DNA of 64,000 nt from positions 266,001 to 330,000 of the forward strand of contig NZ_CP018822.1 in the NCBI RefSeq assembly GCF_002000985.1, in the 5' to 3' direction. Shown one piece after another: positions 15,976-25,993 of the stretch; the stretch's first letter is position 1, and each line of letters starts with the position of its first letter. This DNA comes from Streptococcus gallolyticus subsp. gallolyticus DSM 16831 (GTDB lineage: Bacteria; Bacillota; Bacilli; Lactobacillales; Streptococcaceae). The notes beneath the pieces were generated by a model. That model was not told the DNA's origin. It did not search any database and saw only the letters and a list, made by a program, of their open reading frames with translations. Both the position numbers and the translations under genes were made by a program.

Positions 15976-16149
15976 ATGAAGAACTTAGGTTTATTTATCT
16001 CTGTTGTCTTTTTATTGGGGAGTATACTTTTATCATACTGTGGTTTTAAAAACGGAAATATTTTTTTAGTACTTTCTGGCATATTAGGGGTTGTTGTTTT
16101 TTTAACGAGTATAGTAAAATTAGTAAGAAAGTACGATTATGAAAATTAA
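15976..16149 (+). CDS. Small two-helix membrane protein
   Basis: A 57-aa peptide from the ATG at 15976, consisting of two hydrophobic helices (residues ~3-20 and 26-45) joined by a short GFKNGN turn and ending in a basic/charged tail VRKYDYEN. GAAAGGAG lies about 11 bases upstream, inside a slightly longer open frame that starts at 15955. No family was recognised; such proteins often accompany immunity or stress genes, but nothing here shows that. Confidence 0.5.
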   Translation: MKNLGLFISVVFLLGSILLSYCGFKNGNIFLVLSGILGVVVFLTSIVKLVRKYDYEN

Positions 16150-16241
16150 AGACTAGTGGTAAAAAGTCAAGCTATGAATTGTTAAAGCTTATGCTTGAAT
16201 AATTTCATAAATATAATATATATATTACGAGGAGGAAACAA

Positions 16242-16814
16242 ATGACAAAAGTTAGTATTTTTGGTGGTAAGGGAAATATGGGTTCAGCTATCGCGGAAGT
16301 TTTTAAGCGTTCTGGCAATGAAGTAGATGTCATTGGGCGTGATTATCACGGGCAAAAGCTAGGTGACATTGTTGTTTTGGCAGTAAAATATACTGATCTA
16401 AATGCACTAGTTGAGGCCCAGGCAGAATACTTGGCGGGTAAAATTATTATTGACATTAGTAATCCTATCAGCTTTACCAATTTAAGTGAATTGCAGGTGC
16501 CTAAGGGGACCTCAGTTGCTGAAATTATAGCTAAAAAATTACCAAATAGTCAGGTGGTAAAAGGCTTTAATATTAATTTCTCGGATTCACTGGCAACTTG
16601 CCAAGTCAAGGGTAAGCCAGCTAGTCTGCTTTTTGCTAGTGATAGTGCAGAGGCAAAACAAACTATCTTTACTGCCCTAGAAAAAAGCGGAGCTAAATTG
16701 GTAGATGCAGGCCCATTAAGTCGAGCAAGAGAATTAGAAAGTGTAGGCTTATTACTTATTAGCCTAGCAGTTAATCAACAAATTGGGCGCGATGGAGGAT
16801 TGGTAATTCTGTAA
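16242..16814 (+). CDS. F420/NADP-type dinucleotide-binding oxidoreductase
   Basis: A 190-aa Rossmann protein. The N-terminal VSIFGGKGNMGSAIAEVF has the GxGxxG-like dinucleotide loop, followed by LGDIVVLAVKY and IIIDISNPISF, the pattern of the NADP-dependent F420 reductase/pyrroline-carboxylate-reductase-like family. Streptococci lack F420, so it probably uses NADP(H) on another substrate. It has a strong ribosome binding site (GGAGG) and stands alone. Compared with relatives of ~200-220 aa it is slightly short at the C-terminus. Confidence 0.8.
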   Translation: MTKVSIFGGKGNMGSAIAEVFKRSGNEVDVIGRDYHGQKLGDIVVLAVKYTDLNALVEAQAEYLAGKIIIDISNPISFTNLSELQVPKGTSVAEIIAKKLPNSQVVKGFNINFSDSLATCQVKGKPASLLFASDSAEAKQTIFTALEKSGAKLVDAGPLSRARELESVGLLLISLAVNQQIGRDGGLVIL

Positions 16815-17164
16815 ACGATAAAAAGAAAATCAAAACATGTCAAGTCCAAGTTAAAACGGATAGTTAAAAAGTATGTTTAGTCAGTAGAAGGTGTGATTCT
16901 AGAGTTGATAGGAGTCATACCTTTTAGTTTTTCCATAGTATGCTATAGTTGATGCAGTCTTTGATTTGGCTGATAAGACTCTCTTTATTTTGTGCTGGAA
17001 ATAGCCTTAAGGATTCACTTTCGAGATGGGAGAAAAAATTCTCACAAGAAGCATTGTCATGATGAGTTTATTATCATTAAAATTCTGACAAAGTATATGC
17101 CAAAAAGAGTTGTATGACACTCAGGAACATCTTTCATTGTTTGTGTAATAGGCATGATTAACAT
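16815..17164 (-). pseudogene. IS3-family transposase C-terminal remnant
   Basis: On the minus strand near 17065-16930 a broken frame encodes HDNASCENFFSHLESES and onward to a QNKESLISQIKD-like stretch, which matches the DDE-domain end of IS3-family OrfB proteins. Frames are interrupted and both ends of the element are missing. Nothing else coding is seen in the interval. Confidence 0.55.
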
Positions 17165-17420
17165 CAGTCACTAACCTTTGGGAAAGACGTCTTGGCTAAT
17201 ATTCAGAGGATCCAGCAGTTATAAGAATGTAATTGACAGGTCGCTTTCAAGAAATGACTTGCCGATTTGTCTTATCTAAGTAACGGCGATTAGTAATTTT
17301 CCAAACATGAACATGTTATACTTAAGAGGACAATAAACATTTATGAATAGCAATCTAGCAACAGGTAAACTACAGTAGCAAGTCGAGGACGGTTGTCAGG
17401 TTTCAAGTTTTTGACTTAGA
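17165..17420. repeat. ~250-bp dispersed repeat, copy A
   Basis: This stretch (from about CACTAACCTTTGGGAAAG to the AAGTTTTTGACTTAGAA region) is recognisably the same as 27860-28110, by eye roughly 80-85% alike with small indels. It carries shared blocks such as TTATACTTAAGAG and ATGAATAGCAAT. It lies in IS-rich DNA and may be a remnant of an IS end or of an older repeated element. Confidence 0.7.
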
Positions 17421-18190
17421 ATTTCAACCTTGCTGAACCCATAGTAGTGTTGAAGCTTCTGTAATGGAAGTGGAGCGAAGGGGTGAACCAATAACTGAAG
17501 TGATGTTCCGCTTCGCCTGTACCTGTAACGTCGGTCTGGTAGGTAGAGAAAATTAACTCATATAGTTGATGGGAACCTACGGTGTCTCGCAGGTAACAAA
17601 ACAAGAAAGGAATGACACGCCTGTCTCAACTATTTGCACAAATTCTATCCAAAGAAAATATGATGATTGCTTTCATGAAAGTGCCAATAAAGGTTCAGCT
17701 GGGGTAGATGGCATTACCGTAACTGATATTGGGTTGTATCTCAATGAGAATTGGCGAACCATTAAGGGCCAAATATTGGTGAGAAAATATAAACCATAGC
17801 CCGTCTTACGGGTAAAAATTCCCAGACCGCAGGGAGGGAAGAGGAGTCTAGGAATACCAACAGTGGTTGACAGGATTATCCAACAAGCGATAGTTCAAGT
17901 TATCACACCACTCTGTGAGCCAAACTTCCAAGAAACGAGCTATGGCTTTCGGCCTAACCGCTCTTGTGAAATGGTTATTCTCAAGCTGTTGGATTATTTC
18001 AATGACGGATACACATGGATTATGGATATAGACTTAGAGAAAATTCTTTGACACTGTTCCACAAGACCGCCTAAGGTCTTATGTTCACACTATTCTTAAT
18101 GAATTGGATAAGGAACTTGAAAAAACGAGGACTACGTTTTGTTCGTTACGCAGATGACTGTGTTATCACCGTTGGAAGTGAGGCGGGCCA
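17421..18190 (+). pseudogene. ltrA: Decayed group II intron with reverse transcriptase fragments
   Basis: From about 17640 the plus strand encodes group II intron maturase pieces: NKGSAGVDGITVTDI, then after an in-frame TAG (17797) PRPQGGKRSLGIPTVVDRII and SYGFRPNRSCEMVI, then a frameshift near 18045 in the DLEKFFDTVPQD region, and finally a jump to RFVRYADDCVI. The RT core with its YADD motif is therefore present but broken and internally deleted. The 200 bases before it have the structured look of an intron 5' part. It is not functional. Confidence 0.8.
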
Positions 18191-18199
18191 TATCAAAAC

Positions 18200-19163
18200 C
18201 AGTCCCATACATATAATTGTTGCTTGGCGTTTCCCAACGTCTGTAATCTAAACAAGCCTTTATCTGCCCAAAGACAGGTTCCACATCAACTGCCTTCTTC
18301 AGATAAAAGCGCCTGGCTTTCTTGGTGTTTTAACTCTTGATACCTTTCATTGACATAAAGAGCTTTTTGAGGGATGACATCTGGTTGTGGACTGCGATAC
18401 ACTTTGATTTTTTGTTCAAAACCTGTCTCAGTTTTCCTAGTTTGGGTATGTGAAAATGGATACACCCAACCATCAGGATGATGATAGGTCATTGTGCTTT
18501 TATCATAAGTCTAGATGTTCAGATGGTTTGATGACTGTTTGGAAGACCATTTTTGTTCGTTGTCAAATCGTCCATGTTTGATGAAATGCTTAATCCCTTG
18601 TTCATTCAACTTTACCAAATTTTCTTCACTGCTATAGCCTGCATCAGCGACAACCCTTTTTAAGGCATGAGGATAAGTTTCTAAAAATAGTGTTTTAGTG
18701 TCGGTTGGATTTGGGAAAACAGCATAATAAAGCACAAACTGATTTTCTGTGGCAATTTGAAAATTGTAGCCTGCTTTGAGTTGCCCATTTTTCATGTGGT
18801 CTTCTTCCATTCTCTTAGTGACACGGAAACGATTGGTGGTTCGATAATTGACAACAAGTTGACCAGTCAGATAGTGCATGGCTAGATTTTCAATCATGGA
18901 TTTCTCGATTTTTCGCCCTGAAAAATGCCTTGAGAATAGGCAAATAAAAGAGCTGATAATAACAGTTTAGGATGGTAGGAAGGACGACCAAAATCATGAT
19001 TAAAAGCAGTGAAAAAGTCTTCTTCCAAATCATTAACCACTTGTTCAACGGTAAAGACGATATGATCTTGTGGCAAGCAAGATCTGATTTCTAGTGGCAA
19101 GGTGGTTTGATTTATGTTATAGTGAATGTACATGAGATGGTCTTTCAAATATTTTCGAATCAA
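18200..19163 (-). pseudogene. IS1182-family transposase, fragmented
   Basis: Three minus-strand frames line up as parts of one transposase: 19163-18894 (PSYHPKLLLSALLFAYSQGI, the IS1182/DUF772 N-terminus), 18897-18511 (core with GYNFQIATENQF and VVADAGYSSEENL) and a C-terminal piece near 18290-18210 (KKAVDVEPVFGQIKA). Internal deletion after the N-terminal part and frameshifts make it inactive. Confidence 0.8.
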
Positions 19164-19399
19164 CTATATGTTATCAAGACTATCAAGGTTCTTGATGAAA
19201 AATATTTTTTAAAATAGTAGTCATTGATAGACTATTGTCTTATTTATGGTACTGTACCGGCTTCAAAAAGGTACACGCAAACACCACTTTGTCTGGTATT
19301 TTTTAAAACAAGGTGCTACAATGAAGAGCATAAGTGGCTTTAGTGATTTTGGGTAGAACGATAATCGTAAAGCTTGTTATGCGTTATGAGGTAATACAT

Positions 19400-20520
19400 T
19401 GTCCGAATGAGACGATGTACAGAGGCAATCGTATGTGGCTTAGTTGGATTTTTTCGTTTCTCATACAAGTCTGTGATATGACAGGGATTAGTATGATTAG
19501 CAGAGGCTATGTTGTGAATGCATTTGAAAAGAATCTTTCGAGCATACGATACGGATTCCCATGTTTGGTGATGTGTTCCTGAGCCAGATAGTTTCCAGAT
19601 TCATAGTGTCTAAGATCAATGCCAATAAAGGCGTTGATCTGATTAGCAGACTGAAACCGACGAATATCACCAAGTTCGCCAATAATGCTTGTCGCAGTAG
19701 TTTCTGCGATTCCAGAAATAGAGAGCAAAATCTCATATTCTGGTAACGGTTGAGCTAGTCCTACCATTTGATCAAGAACAGCTTGTCTCTGTTCAGAAAG
19801 TCTAAGCAATTTTTTTGCATAGTAACGACCCTCTTCCATCAGGGGAGAGGTTTTCTTAACCGCACAATAAGACTGTTTAGCTAGTTCTGTAAGCTTATCT
19901 AAGTCATTCACACGCTTGTCAGCGATGCGTTTTGACGTAGACTGACGGATGATAGCTGATAATGCGTAGTCATCCACCCGTACAAAGCTATTACATGGAA
20001 AAGTCATGACCAAGTTCCAATATTGTTCACCAGTTGGCGCTGACAAGAGTGTCTCCAACTCTGGGAAAGTGACTTGTAAAACCTTGTGAAGTCGATTCTT
20101 CGCCTCCGTTAAATTTTGATGGAAACGACTTAAATCACGAAGTTCCTGATAAATCTCCTCCTGGACATAAGAGGTTTACGGTTGAGAATGAACTGAGACC
20201 GTGCTAACTTTTCTGCATCGCTTTTGTCAGTTTTGCAAACACGCAAGCTGTCAAGTTACTTCTTAGCCTCTAATGGGTTGAGCCGAGTATAAGCGTAACC
20301 ATAATTCTCAAGGAATGCCTGAAGACGACGAGAATAGATTCCAGTTGCCTCAAAGATAATCTCAGGGTGATGAACGCTCTTCAAATTACCCAGTAGGCGA
20401 GAGAATCCGATAACGTCATTAGGTATGGTATAACCATGAATTTTATCATCATTGACTAAATAGCCACTTCTGAGCCGGCTTTACTCACATCAATTCCAAA
20501 TACTGTACGTATGATAGTTA
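19400..20520 (-). pseudogene. IS110-family transposase, fragmented
   Basis: The start of the protein is near 20520 (VFGIDVSKAGSEVAI, the DEDD-domain opening), and the C-terminal Transposase_20 domain is in the frame 20058-19507 (YEILLSISGIAETTATSIIG, INAFIGIDLRHYESG, KHGNPYRMLERF). The middle is spread over other frames. This is a different IS110 type from the intact copy at 48031. Confidence 0.78.
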
Positions 20521-20687
20521 CCTCTTTGTCTTGAGAATGATACCTTAGTTTTAGCGATATCGTTTTCAATACTCGATGTCTTATGTCCCACATACTTTGA
20601 TAACATTCTACTAAAACAGGTGTCTTGTCAGTTTTAGTTACGACGTCTAGCACCAAAGGGCTCAGCGACTTAACAAGAACCTCTACT

Positions 20688-22036
20688 TTAACATAACGAA
20701 AAAGTAGTGAATACTCTCTGCTCTCTCCCGTCGGAGTTTTCCCAACTACTAATCTTAGTATGTTTTAATTTCGTTTTGATTTGTTTGTTATTGTCATAAT
20801 CAATGTAATCAATAATGGCTTGTTTAAGTTCATCAAGTGACTTAAAGGTTTTCTCAAAACCATAAAACATTTCTGATTCGAGGATGCCAAAGAAAGCTTC
20901 CATCATGCCATTGTCGGAGCTGTTTCTCTTGCGTGATATGGAGGGGCAAATCCCCTTGGATGCCAAGAAGTTATGATAAGACTGGTGCTGATATTGCCAC
21001 CCTTGGTCGCTGTGAAGAATGGTGCCTTTGTAAGACTCAGCTAGAAATATTTTTTAAGCATGGTTTGAACCTGTTTTAAATCAAGTGAGCGTGACAAGGA
21101 TCTCACTATTATACCCATCAAAAACAGGTGATAAATAGAGTTTCTTATTAGTGTTTGGTAAAGCAAATTCCGTCACATCTGTATAACACTCCTTACAAAG
21201 TTTAGAACCTTTGAAGTGACGTTTAATCAGTTCTTGCCAACCTCACCCTTGTGAGAGGAATACTGACGTTTCCGACGAATACAAGTAGCCAACCCCATTA
21301 ATGTCATCAAGCGTTGTACCTTCTTGTGGTTGATAACCACCCCACGATTTCGCAATTCCAAGTGAGCCCGACGATAACCATAATTCCCTTTATGCTCGTC
21401 ATAAATAGCTTTAAGCTCCTTATATCCTTATTACCTTTATAAAGTTGTTTCAAGTGATAATAATAGGTTGAACGAGGTAAGCCTAAAACGTCAAGTAACA
21501 TCGCTAGTGGAATCTCACCACTTAACTCTTGGATGATTTTTGTTGCTCTTCGAGCTTTACCTCGTCCTTCAAGCGGTATTCTCTCAACTTTTTTAGCACA
21601 GCATTCTCCGCTCTAAGATAGTCCAATTCTTTTTGAAGACACTCTAATTCTGTCATCTCCTCAGTCTTCTTTTTAGGCTTGCGTCCCATTGTTGGTCTCT
21701 CTCGTTGTTTCTCAACAATAGTATATCCGTTTTTCTTGTATTGTGCTAGCCAATTTGGAAGCATACCACGATTTGGTAAAGCGTAATCTAAGGAAACCAG
21801 GTCTTGTGATTGACCGTCAATCAGAACTTTTTCTATCATTTCTTGCTTTAATTCGAGAGAGTAATATCTGTTTTTACCTTTTCTAACAACCTCAACTCCA
21901 TACCACTCCATGAGTTTAACTATGTACCGGAGATTAGATGGATTGATATCATATGTTTGACCTAAGCCGAGGCCATGACAATCCTTGTTTTCTTAAGTTA
22001 TAAATCGTTACTTTATCTTTATAAGTTAATTTCATT
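20688..22036 (-). pseudogene. IS3-family (IS150 group) element, OrfA and OrfB broken
   Basis: OrfA starts near 22036 ([18 protein letters not shown]), is frameshifted near 21965 and continues in 21911-21522 ([20 protein letters not shown], leucine-zipper-like [18 protein letters not shown]). OrfB pieces are 21501-21307 (VLGLPRSTYYYHLKQ) and 20966-20688 (KRNSSDNGMMEAFFGILESE), with the middle disrupted. OrfA/OrfB order and motifs fit IS150-like elements. Confidence 0.8.
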
Positions 22037-22181
22037 CAAAAAGCACCTCAATCGTTAAATTTCATGTCTAACTTTTGGGATGCAGTTCATCAAACCATTA
22101 TTTTTTGTTTTAGTCGGAGGGACTTTTGTCTTTAATCTGAAACTGAGTAAACCTCGGTTTCTATTTTTTTCAAAAAATAGC

Positions 22182-22242
22182 TTGAAAAAATAAAAACTCA
22201 GGAGTATAATTGCAAATATAAAAAAGAGTGAGTATTCACTCA
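22182..22242 (+). promoter_or_regulatory. Promoter and TetR-type operator of the GT8 operon
   Basis: TTGAAA (22182-22187), 17 bases, TATAAT (22205-22210). Sixteen bases downstream lies the palindrome GAGTGA-gtat-TCACTC (22226-22241), also readable as TGAGT-attc-ACTCA. Such sites are typical of TetR/AcrR repressors; the operon's last gene encodes one, so autoregulation by roadblock is likely. Confidence 0.75.
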
Positions 22243-22277
22243 TTTTTTAAAAACAAGATTTACTGAAGGAGCTTCAC

Positions 22278-23108
22278 ATGCAACACATCTTATATTGTGG
22301 GGACAGTCAGATGATTGACGGCTTGATTTTATCAAGTTTATCGCTAGCTAAGAATACCAATGAAGCATTAGATATTAGGATTTTGACCGCAAGAATTGAG
22401 AGCGCTGAGAAAACTTATCACCCCTTGACAGAAGATTCGGCAGTTAAACTGGAAAAAATCTTGCAGGCCTATGACGAGCGTCATTGTGTGACTATTATTG
22501 ATATCAGCGACTTACTCTTGTCAGAATTTCCAGTGGCTAATCAAGAGACGATTTTCACGCCAAATTGCATGTTGCGCTTATTTGCGGACAAGTTGTCTGA
22601 TTTGCCAGAGCGCTTTCTTTATCTGGACACGGATGTGATTTGCTGTCGTGATTTTTCTGAGTTTTATCATCAGGAGTTGAATGATGTTGAGTTCGTTGGG
22701 GTCTTAGATTACTATGGTAAATGGTTTTTCCATCACCAATGGAGAACCTTTGACTACATCAACTCAGGAGTTCTACTGTTTAACACCGCTGAAATCCAAA
22801 AAACTAATTTGCTCGGACGCTGTCGAAAATTATGTCAAGAAAAGACTTTTTTTATGCCAGATCAGTCTGCGCTCAATACGCTTGCTAAGAAGAAAAAGAT
22901 TACCAATCGCAAGTTTAATGACCAGCGTCGTTACCATAAAAACACCGTTTTTCAACATTTTACAACCAGTTTTCGCTTTTTCCCATGGGTACATACGCTA
23001 ACCGTCAAGCCTTGGGAGATTGACAAGATGCACGACGTCCTGAAATTGCATGTCCACGATGACCTAATTGACCAATACTTGGCCTACAAAGAAGATTTTT
23101 TATATTAA
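22278..23108 (+). CDS. GT8-family glycosyltransferase 1
   Basis: A 276-aa retaining glycosyltransferase. It shows the GT8 signature: an N-terminal nucleotide-binding YCGDSQMIDGLILSSLSL, the metal-binding DxD in FLYLDTDVICCRDF (residues ~114-127), NSGVLLFN (residues ~171-178), and a DQSALNTL motif, with a C-terminal LHVHDD. The donor and acceptor are unknown. It is first in an operon with a second GT8, an acyltransferase and a TetR regulator; GGAGC precedes the ATG. The neighbours suggest glycolipid assembly or remodelling. Confidence 0.85.
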   Translation: MQHILYCGDSQMIDGLILSSLSLAKNTNEALDIRILTARIESAEKTYHPLTEDSAVKLEKILQAYDERHCVTIIDISDLLLSEFPVANQETIFTPNCMLRLFADKLSDLPERFLYLDTDVICCRDFSEFYHQELNDVEFVGVLDYYGKWFFHHQWRTFDYINSGVLLFNTAEIQKTNLLGRCRKLCQEKTFFMPDQSALNTLAKKKKITNRKFNDQRRYHKNTVFQHFTTSFRFFPWVHTLTVKPWEIDKMHDVLKLHVHDDLIDQYLAYKEDFLY

Positions 23109-23118
23109 GGAGAAGACA

Positions 23119-24090
23119 ATGACAACTAAAACGATTCCCGTTTTTTTCGCGACTGATGACCGTTACGCTAAATACTTGCATGTTAGTCTGGTATCGCTGA
23201 TTGCCCACACGTCGCCACTTCATAGCTATCACATTCATATTCTCAACCAAGGGCTGACCGACCAGCACCAAGCTAACTTCAAGAAACTTGAGACTGACAA
23301 TGTGACTGTTGATTTGGTGGATATGGGTGAGCACTTTGCACAGGTCATGACTGGGGACACGTCAACTCTTCGTGGCGATTACAGCACCATGACCATTTAC
23401 TTCCGTCTTTTCATCGCGGAGATGTTTCCTGCTTATGACAAGGCGATTTATCTGGACGCGGATACGATTCTTTTAAGGGATATTGCAGAGCTTTTTGAGA
23501 CAGACTTATCTGGTAATCTTGTGGCAGCTGCTTTTGATAGTTTTGCCTCAGAAGTACCTATCACCAAGCGTTACGTGGAAGAGATTTTAGGGCTTGAGGC
23601 GACAGATTATCTCAACTCAGGTGTCTTGGTCATGAATTTGAAAGCCATGCGTGCGGTGAATTTCTGTCAACATTTTGTCAATCTCAGAACAGCTTACAAT
23701 TTTGATTTGCTTGCTGGTGACCAAGATTATCTGAATGTCATGACTGACGGCGCTAAGGTCAAATTATCCTCTGATTGGAATGTCTTACCACAAATCCGTA
23801 TAGATAGTCCAAAACTCATTCATTATAATCTCTTTGATAAACCTTGGCATTACGAAGGATTGGCTTATGAAGAATACTTCTGGGAGTATGCAAAGAAAAC
23901 ACCTTATTATCAAGATTTATTAGATGAACGCGCAGCTTTTTCTAAAGGGGGAAAAGAAAAAGACCAAGAAAGTTTGGCAGCACTACTTAAGCACGCCAAC
24001 GAGATTGTAGGTGACAGCATAGCCAAGACCTTGAAGAAAGTGAGGGAAGAAGGACATGATGATTGGTGGCTCAAAGCGAGCGGTTATTGA
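23119..24090 (+). CDS. GT8-family glycosyltransferase 2
   Basis: A 323-aa GT8 enzyme, starting at the ATG at 23119 with AAGGAGAAG upstream (the open frame reaches back to 23068 inside the previous gene). Motifs are FFATDDRYAKYLHVSLVSL, the DxD in AIYLDADTILLRDI, YLNSGVLVMN, GDQDYLNVM and a C-terminal IHYNLFDKPWHY, all classical for GT8. It is related to but clearly different from the preceding GT8. The stop overlaps the next gene by 35 bases. Confidence 0.88.
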   Translation: MTTKTIPVFFATDDRYAKYLHVSLVSLIAHTSPLHSYHIHILNQGLTDQHQANFKKLETDNVTVDLVDMGEHFAQVMTGDTSTLRGDYSTMTIYFRLFIAEMFPAYDKAIYLDADTILLRDIAELFETDLSGNLVAAAFDSFASEVPITKRYVEEILGLEATDYLNSGVLVMNLKAMRAVNFCQHFVNLRTAYNFDLLAGDQDYLNVMTDGAKVKLSSDWNVLPQIRIDSPKLIHYNLFDKPWHYEGLAYEEYFWEYAKKTPYYQDLLDERAAFSKGGKEKDQESLAALLKHANEIVGDSIAKTLKKVREEGHDDWWLKASGY

Positions 24091-24973
24091 AAATATGAAG
24101 CAGGCGTTGTTGGCAAGTGACCAGCATGCCAAGGTAGAGCTCGGCGACCCTGATTTGACGGCGTATGAGCGCCAGCAGTTGGTGGATGATTTTTTTGCCA
24201 ATCAGAATAAGCCTTTGTTTAAGTTACAGCGCAGTTTGACGCGCTGGGCTGCGAATCTTTTGTCCCGTAGTTTAAATAACAAGACTAAATTTATTGGGCT
24301 CGACAATCTTGCAACAGTCAAAGGTGGTGCGATTGTGACCAGCAATCACTTTAATCCGCTGGAAAATACGGCCATCCGAACGGCGGCTCTCAAGACTGGG
24401 CACAAGCATTTGTATATCGTCAGTCAGGAGATAAACCTGATTGAGACGGGCTTTTTGGGCAGTTTAGTGCGCCACTATGACTTGCTTCCAGTCATGATAA
24501 ATGGAAACAACCCGACTTATATGGCGCATACCTTTCCTGAAAAATTGGCTGATGTACTCGGTCAAAATGAGCTGGTTTTGATTTATCCTGAGCAGGAGAT
24601 GTGGTATAACTACCGCAAACCACGCTTCCTACAACGCGGAGCCTATTTCTACGCGGCTAAAAATCAGGTGCCAATCGTTCCCTGCTTTGTAGAAATACGG
24701 GACTATGATAAAATAGAAAATGACGAATTTCTTGCAATCCAATTTGTAGTACATATCATGCCAGCGATTTATCCAACTCCTGACAAGTCGGTGAGAGAGA
24801 ATTCTCAGATACTCATGCAGGCGGATTACGAAGCTAAAAAAGCTGCCTACGAGCGGGCTTATCAGAAGCCTCTGACTTATGACTTTGAAGTTGGTGACAT
24901 TGCAGGTTGGCGGGATGAAACGATTTATCAGAAAGAAAGTGAAAATTATGGAGCAAAAGCAAACCCTATTTGA
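24056..24973 (+). CDS. PlsC-like lysophospholipid acyltransferase
   Basis: A 305-aa member of the glycerophospholipid acyltransferase superfamily. The catalytic block I is seen as SNHFNPLENTAI near residues 96-107 (an NHx4E variant where NHx4D is usual), and the later YPEQEMWYNYRKPR corresponds to the substrate-binding EGTR-type block, followed by VPIVPCFVEI. No clear membrane helix is seen, only an amphipathic N-terminus. It overlaps the second GT8 and the TetR gene, so it is strictly co-translated. Acylation of a glycolipid is a reasonable inference. Confidence 0.82.
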   Translation: MMIGGSKRAVIENMKQALLASDQHAKVELGDPDLTAYERQQLVDDFFANQNKPLFKLQRSLTRWAANLLSRSLNNKTKFIGLDNLATVKGGAIVTSNHFNPLENTAIRTAALKTGHKHLYIVSQEINLIETGFLGSLVRHYDLLPVMINGNNPTYMAHTFPEKLADVLGQNELVLIYPEQEMWYNYRKPRFLQRGAYFYAAKNQVPIVPCFVEIRDYDKIENDEFLAIQFVVHIMPAIYPTPDKSVRENSQILMQADYEAKKAAYERAYQKPLTYDFEVGDIAGWRDETIYQKESENYGAKANPI

Positions 24974-25595
24974 GCAGGCTTTGAAGTCTTACAATCTGCC
25001 CAAAAAGCAGGAGGCGGTGCTCTTAGCTAGTTTGCATCTGTTTGCGGAGCAAGGCTATGAAGCGACCAGCAGTAGCCAGATTGCGGCACGAGCGCAGGTG
25101 GCTGAGGGCAGTGTTTACAGACATTTCAAGACCAAACGTGGGATTTTAGAGGTCATTTTGAGCTCTATCACGGATGAGCTTCTCCCTCGCATGTCTGAAG
25201 AGTTTATCACTGAGCTTAAAGGTCAAACTGGACTTGATTTTCAGGATTTTTTGACATACCTTGTCCACAATCGCTTGGAGTTTCTGGTTGAAAATCAGCT
25301 TCAAATCAAGATTTTACTGCAGGAGACGGGTAGCAATCCTCAATATCTCAAGGTCTTGGTGGATAAATTTCATGACGTCATTGACACCTCTATTTGGCAT
25401 ATTTTTGATCATTATAAAAAGCAGGGCAGACTGGTGGATTGGGATGTCATGCGGATATTCACTTATGTGGCATGGGCGATTTTATCCGCAGCCCTTCCCT
25501 ACATTTACTTACCAGCGCAGCCGTTTGACATAGACCAAAAAACCAAAGAAATCAGTGAATTTCTAGTAAAAGGACTAACACCAGGTAAACTTTAA
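24948..25595 (+). CDS. TetR-family regulator of the GT8 operon
   Basis: A 215-aa TetR/AcrR regulator from the ATG at 24948. The DNA-binding domain is plain: AVLLASLHLFAEQGYEATSSSQIAARAQVAEGSVYRHFKTKRGIL (here cited as positions ~20-65). The C-terminal ligand domain is about 150 aa with several hydrophobic helices. The frame overlaps the end of the acyltransferase gene. The palindrome at 22226-22242 ahead of the operon is its probable site, with a lipid-like ligand inferred from the operon. Confidence 0.87.
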   Translation: MEQKQTLFEQALKSYNLPKKQEAVLLASLHLFAEQGYEATSSSQIAARAQVAEGSVYRHFKTKRGILEVILSSITDELLPRMSEEFITELKGQTGLDFQDFLTYLVHNRLEFLVENQLQIKILLQETGSNPQYLKVLVDKFHDVIDTSIWHIFDHYKKQGRLVDWDVMRIFTYVAWAILSAALPYIYLPAQPFDIDQKTKEISEFLVKGLTPGKL

Positions 25596-25637
25596 ATTTC
25601 TAGTAAAAGGACTAACACCAGGTAAACTTTAAATTTC
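25558..25637. repeat. Tandem 37-bp duplication over the tetR stop
   Basis: A 37-bp unit, beginning in the last 13 codons of the TetR gene and including its TAA, is repeated immediately (25558-25594 and 25595-25631, the match running on to ~25634). The second copy is out of the coding sequence. It looks like a recent slippage or repair event. Confidence 0.85.
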
Positions 25638-25639
25638 AT

Positions 25640-25993
25640 AATGTAGAAAAGCAAACTAAGGCTATTAGTTCTTATCAGTGTGCTTTATGAATCCTACAAA
25701 AGTCAGTAGGAAAAGTAAAGATGTTCATGACAGTATGATTGAAAGAGTAAGCTGAATCTTGAAACAAATTATCAGATTAGTTAAATGTCAATTTTAATTG
25801 CGCTAGCTTTTCAAGGTATTGGTAATAGCTGTCAGCACATGTGGAGGCAGTAGGACTGTTGGTGAAAATTGAGTCATTGGGATAGTGTGAAAAGCCTTGA
25901 AATTAAGGCTTTTGTCATATGAAGATTAGTATTAGAGTAAGAATTGTAGTTGAGAAAATAGGTTTGATAGCTTGGCAAAAGGAGGTGAGACAC
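25640..25993. other. Non-coding stretch with a hairpin
   Basis: No gene is supported. A terminator-like hairpin AAAGCCTT-gaaatt-AAGGCTTT lies at 25891-25912 on the plus strand, followed by only a short T-run. The rest looks like decayed sequence. Confidence 0.4.

Noticed and set aside
22055..22243. 62-codon minus-strand frame with a hydrophobic N-terminus
   Set aside because: It lies over the promoter and operator of the GT8 operon and extends into IS sequence; the hydrophobic look is due to AT-rich DNA.
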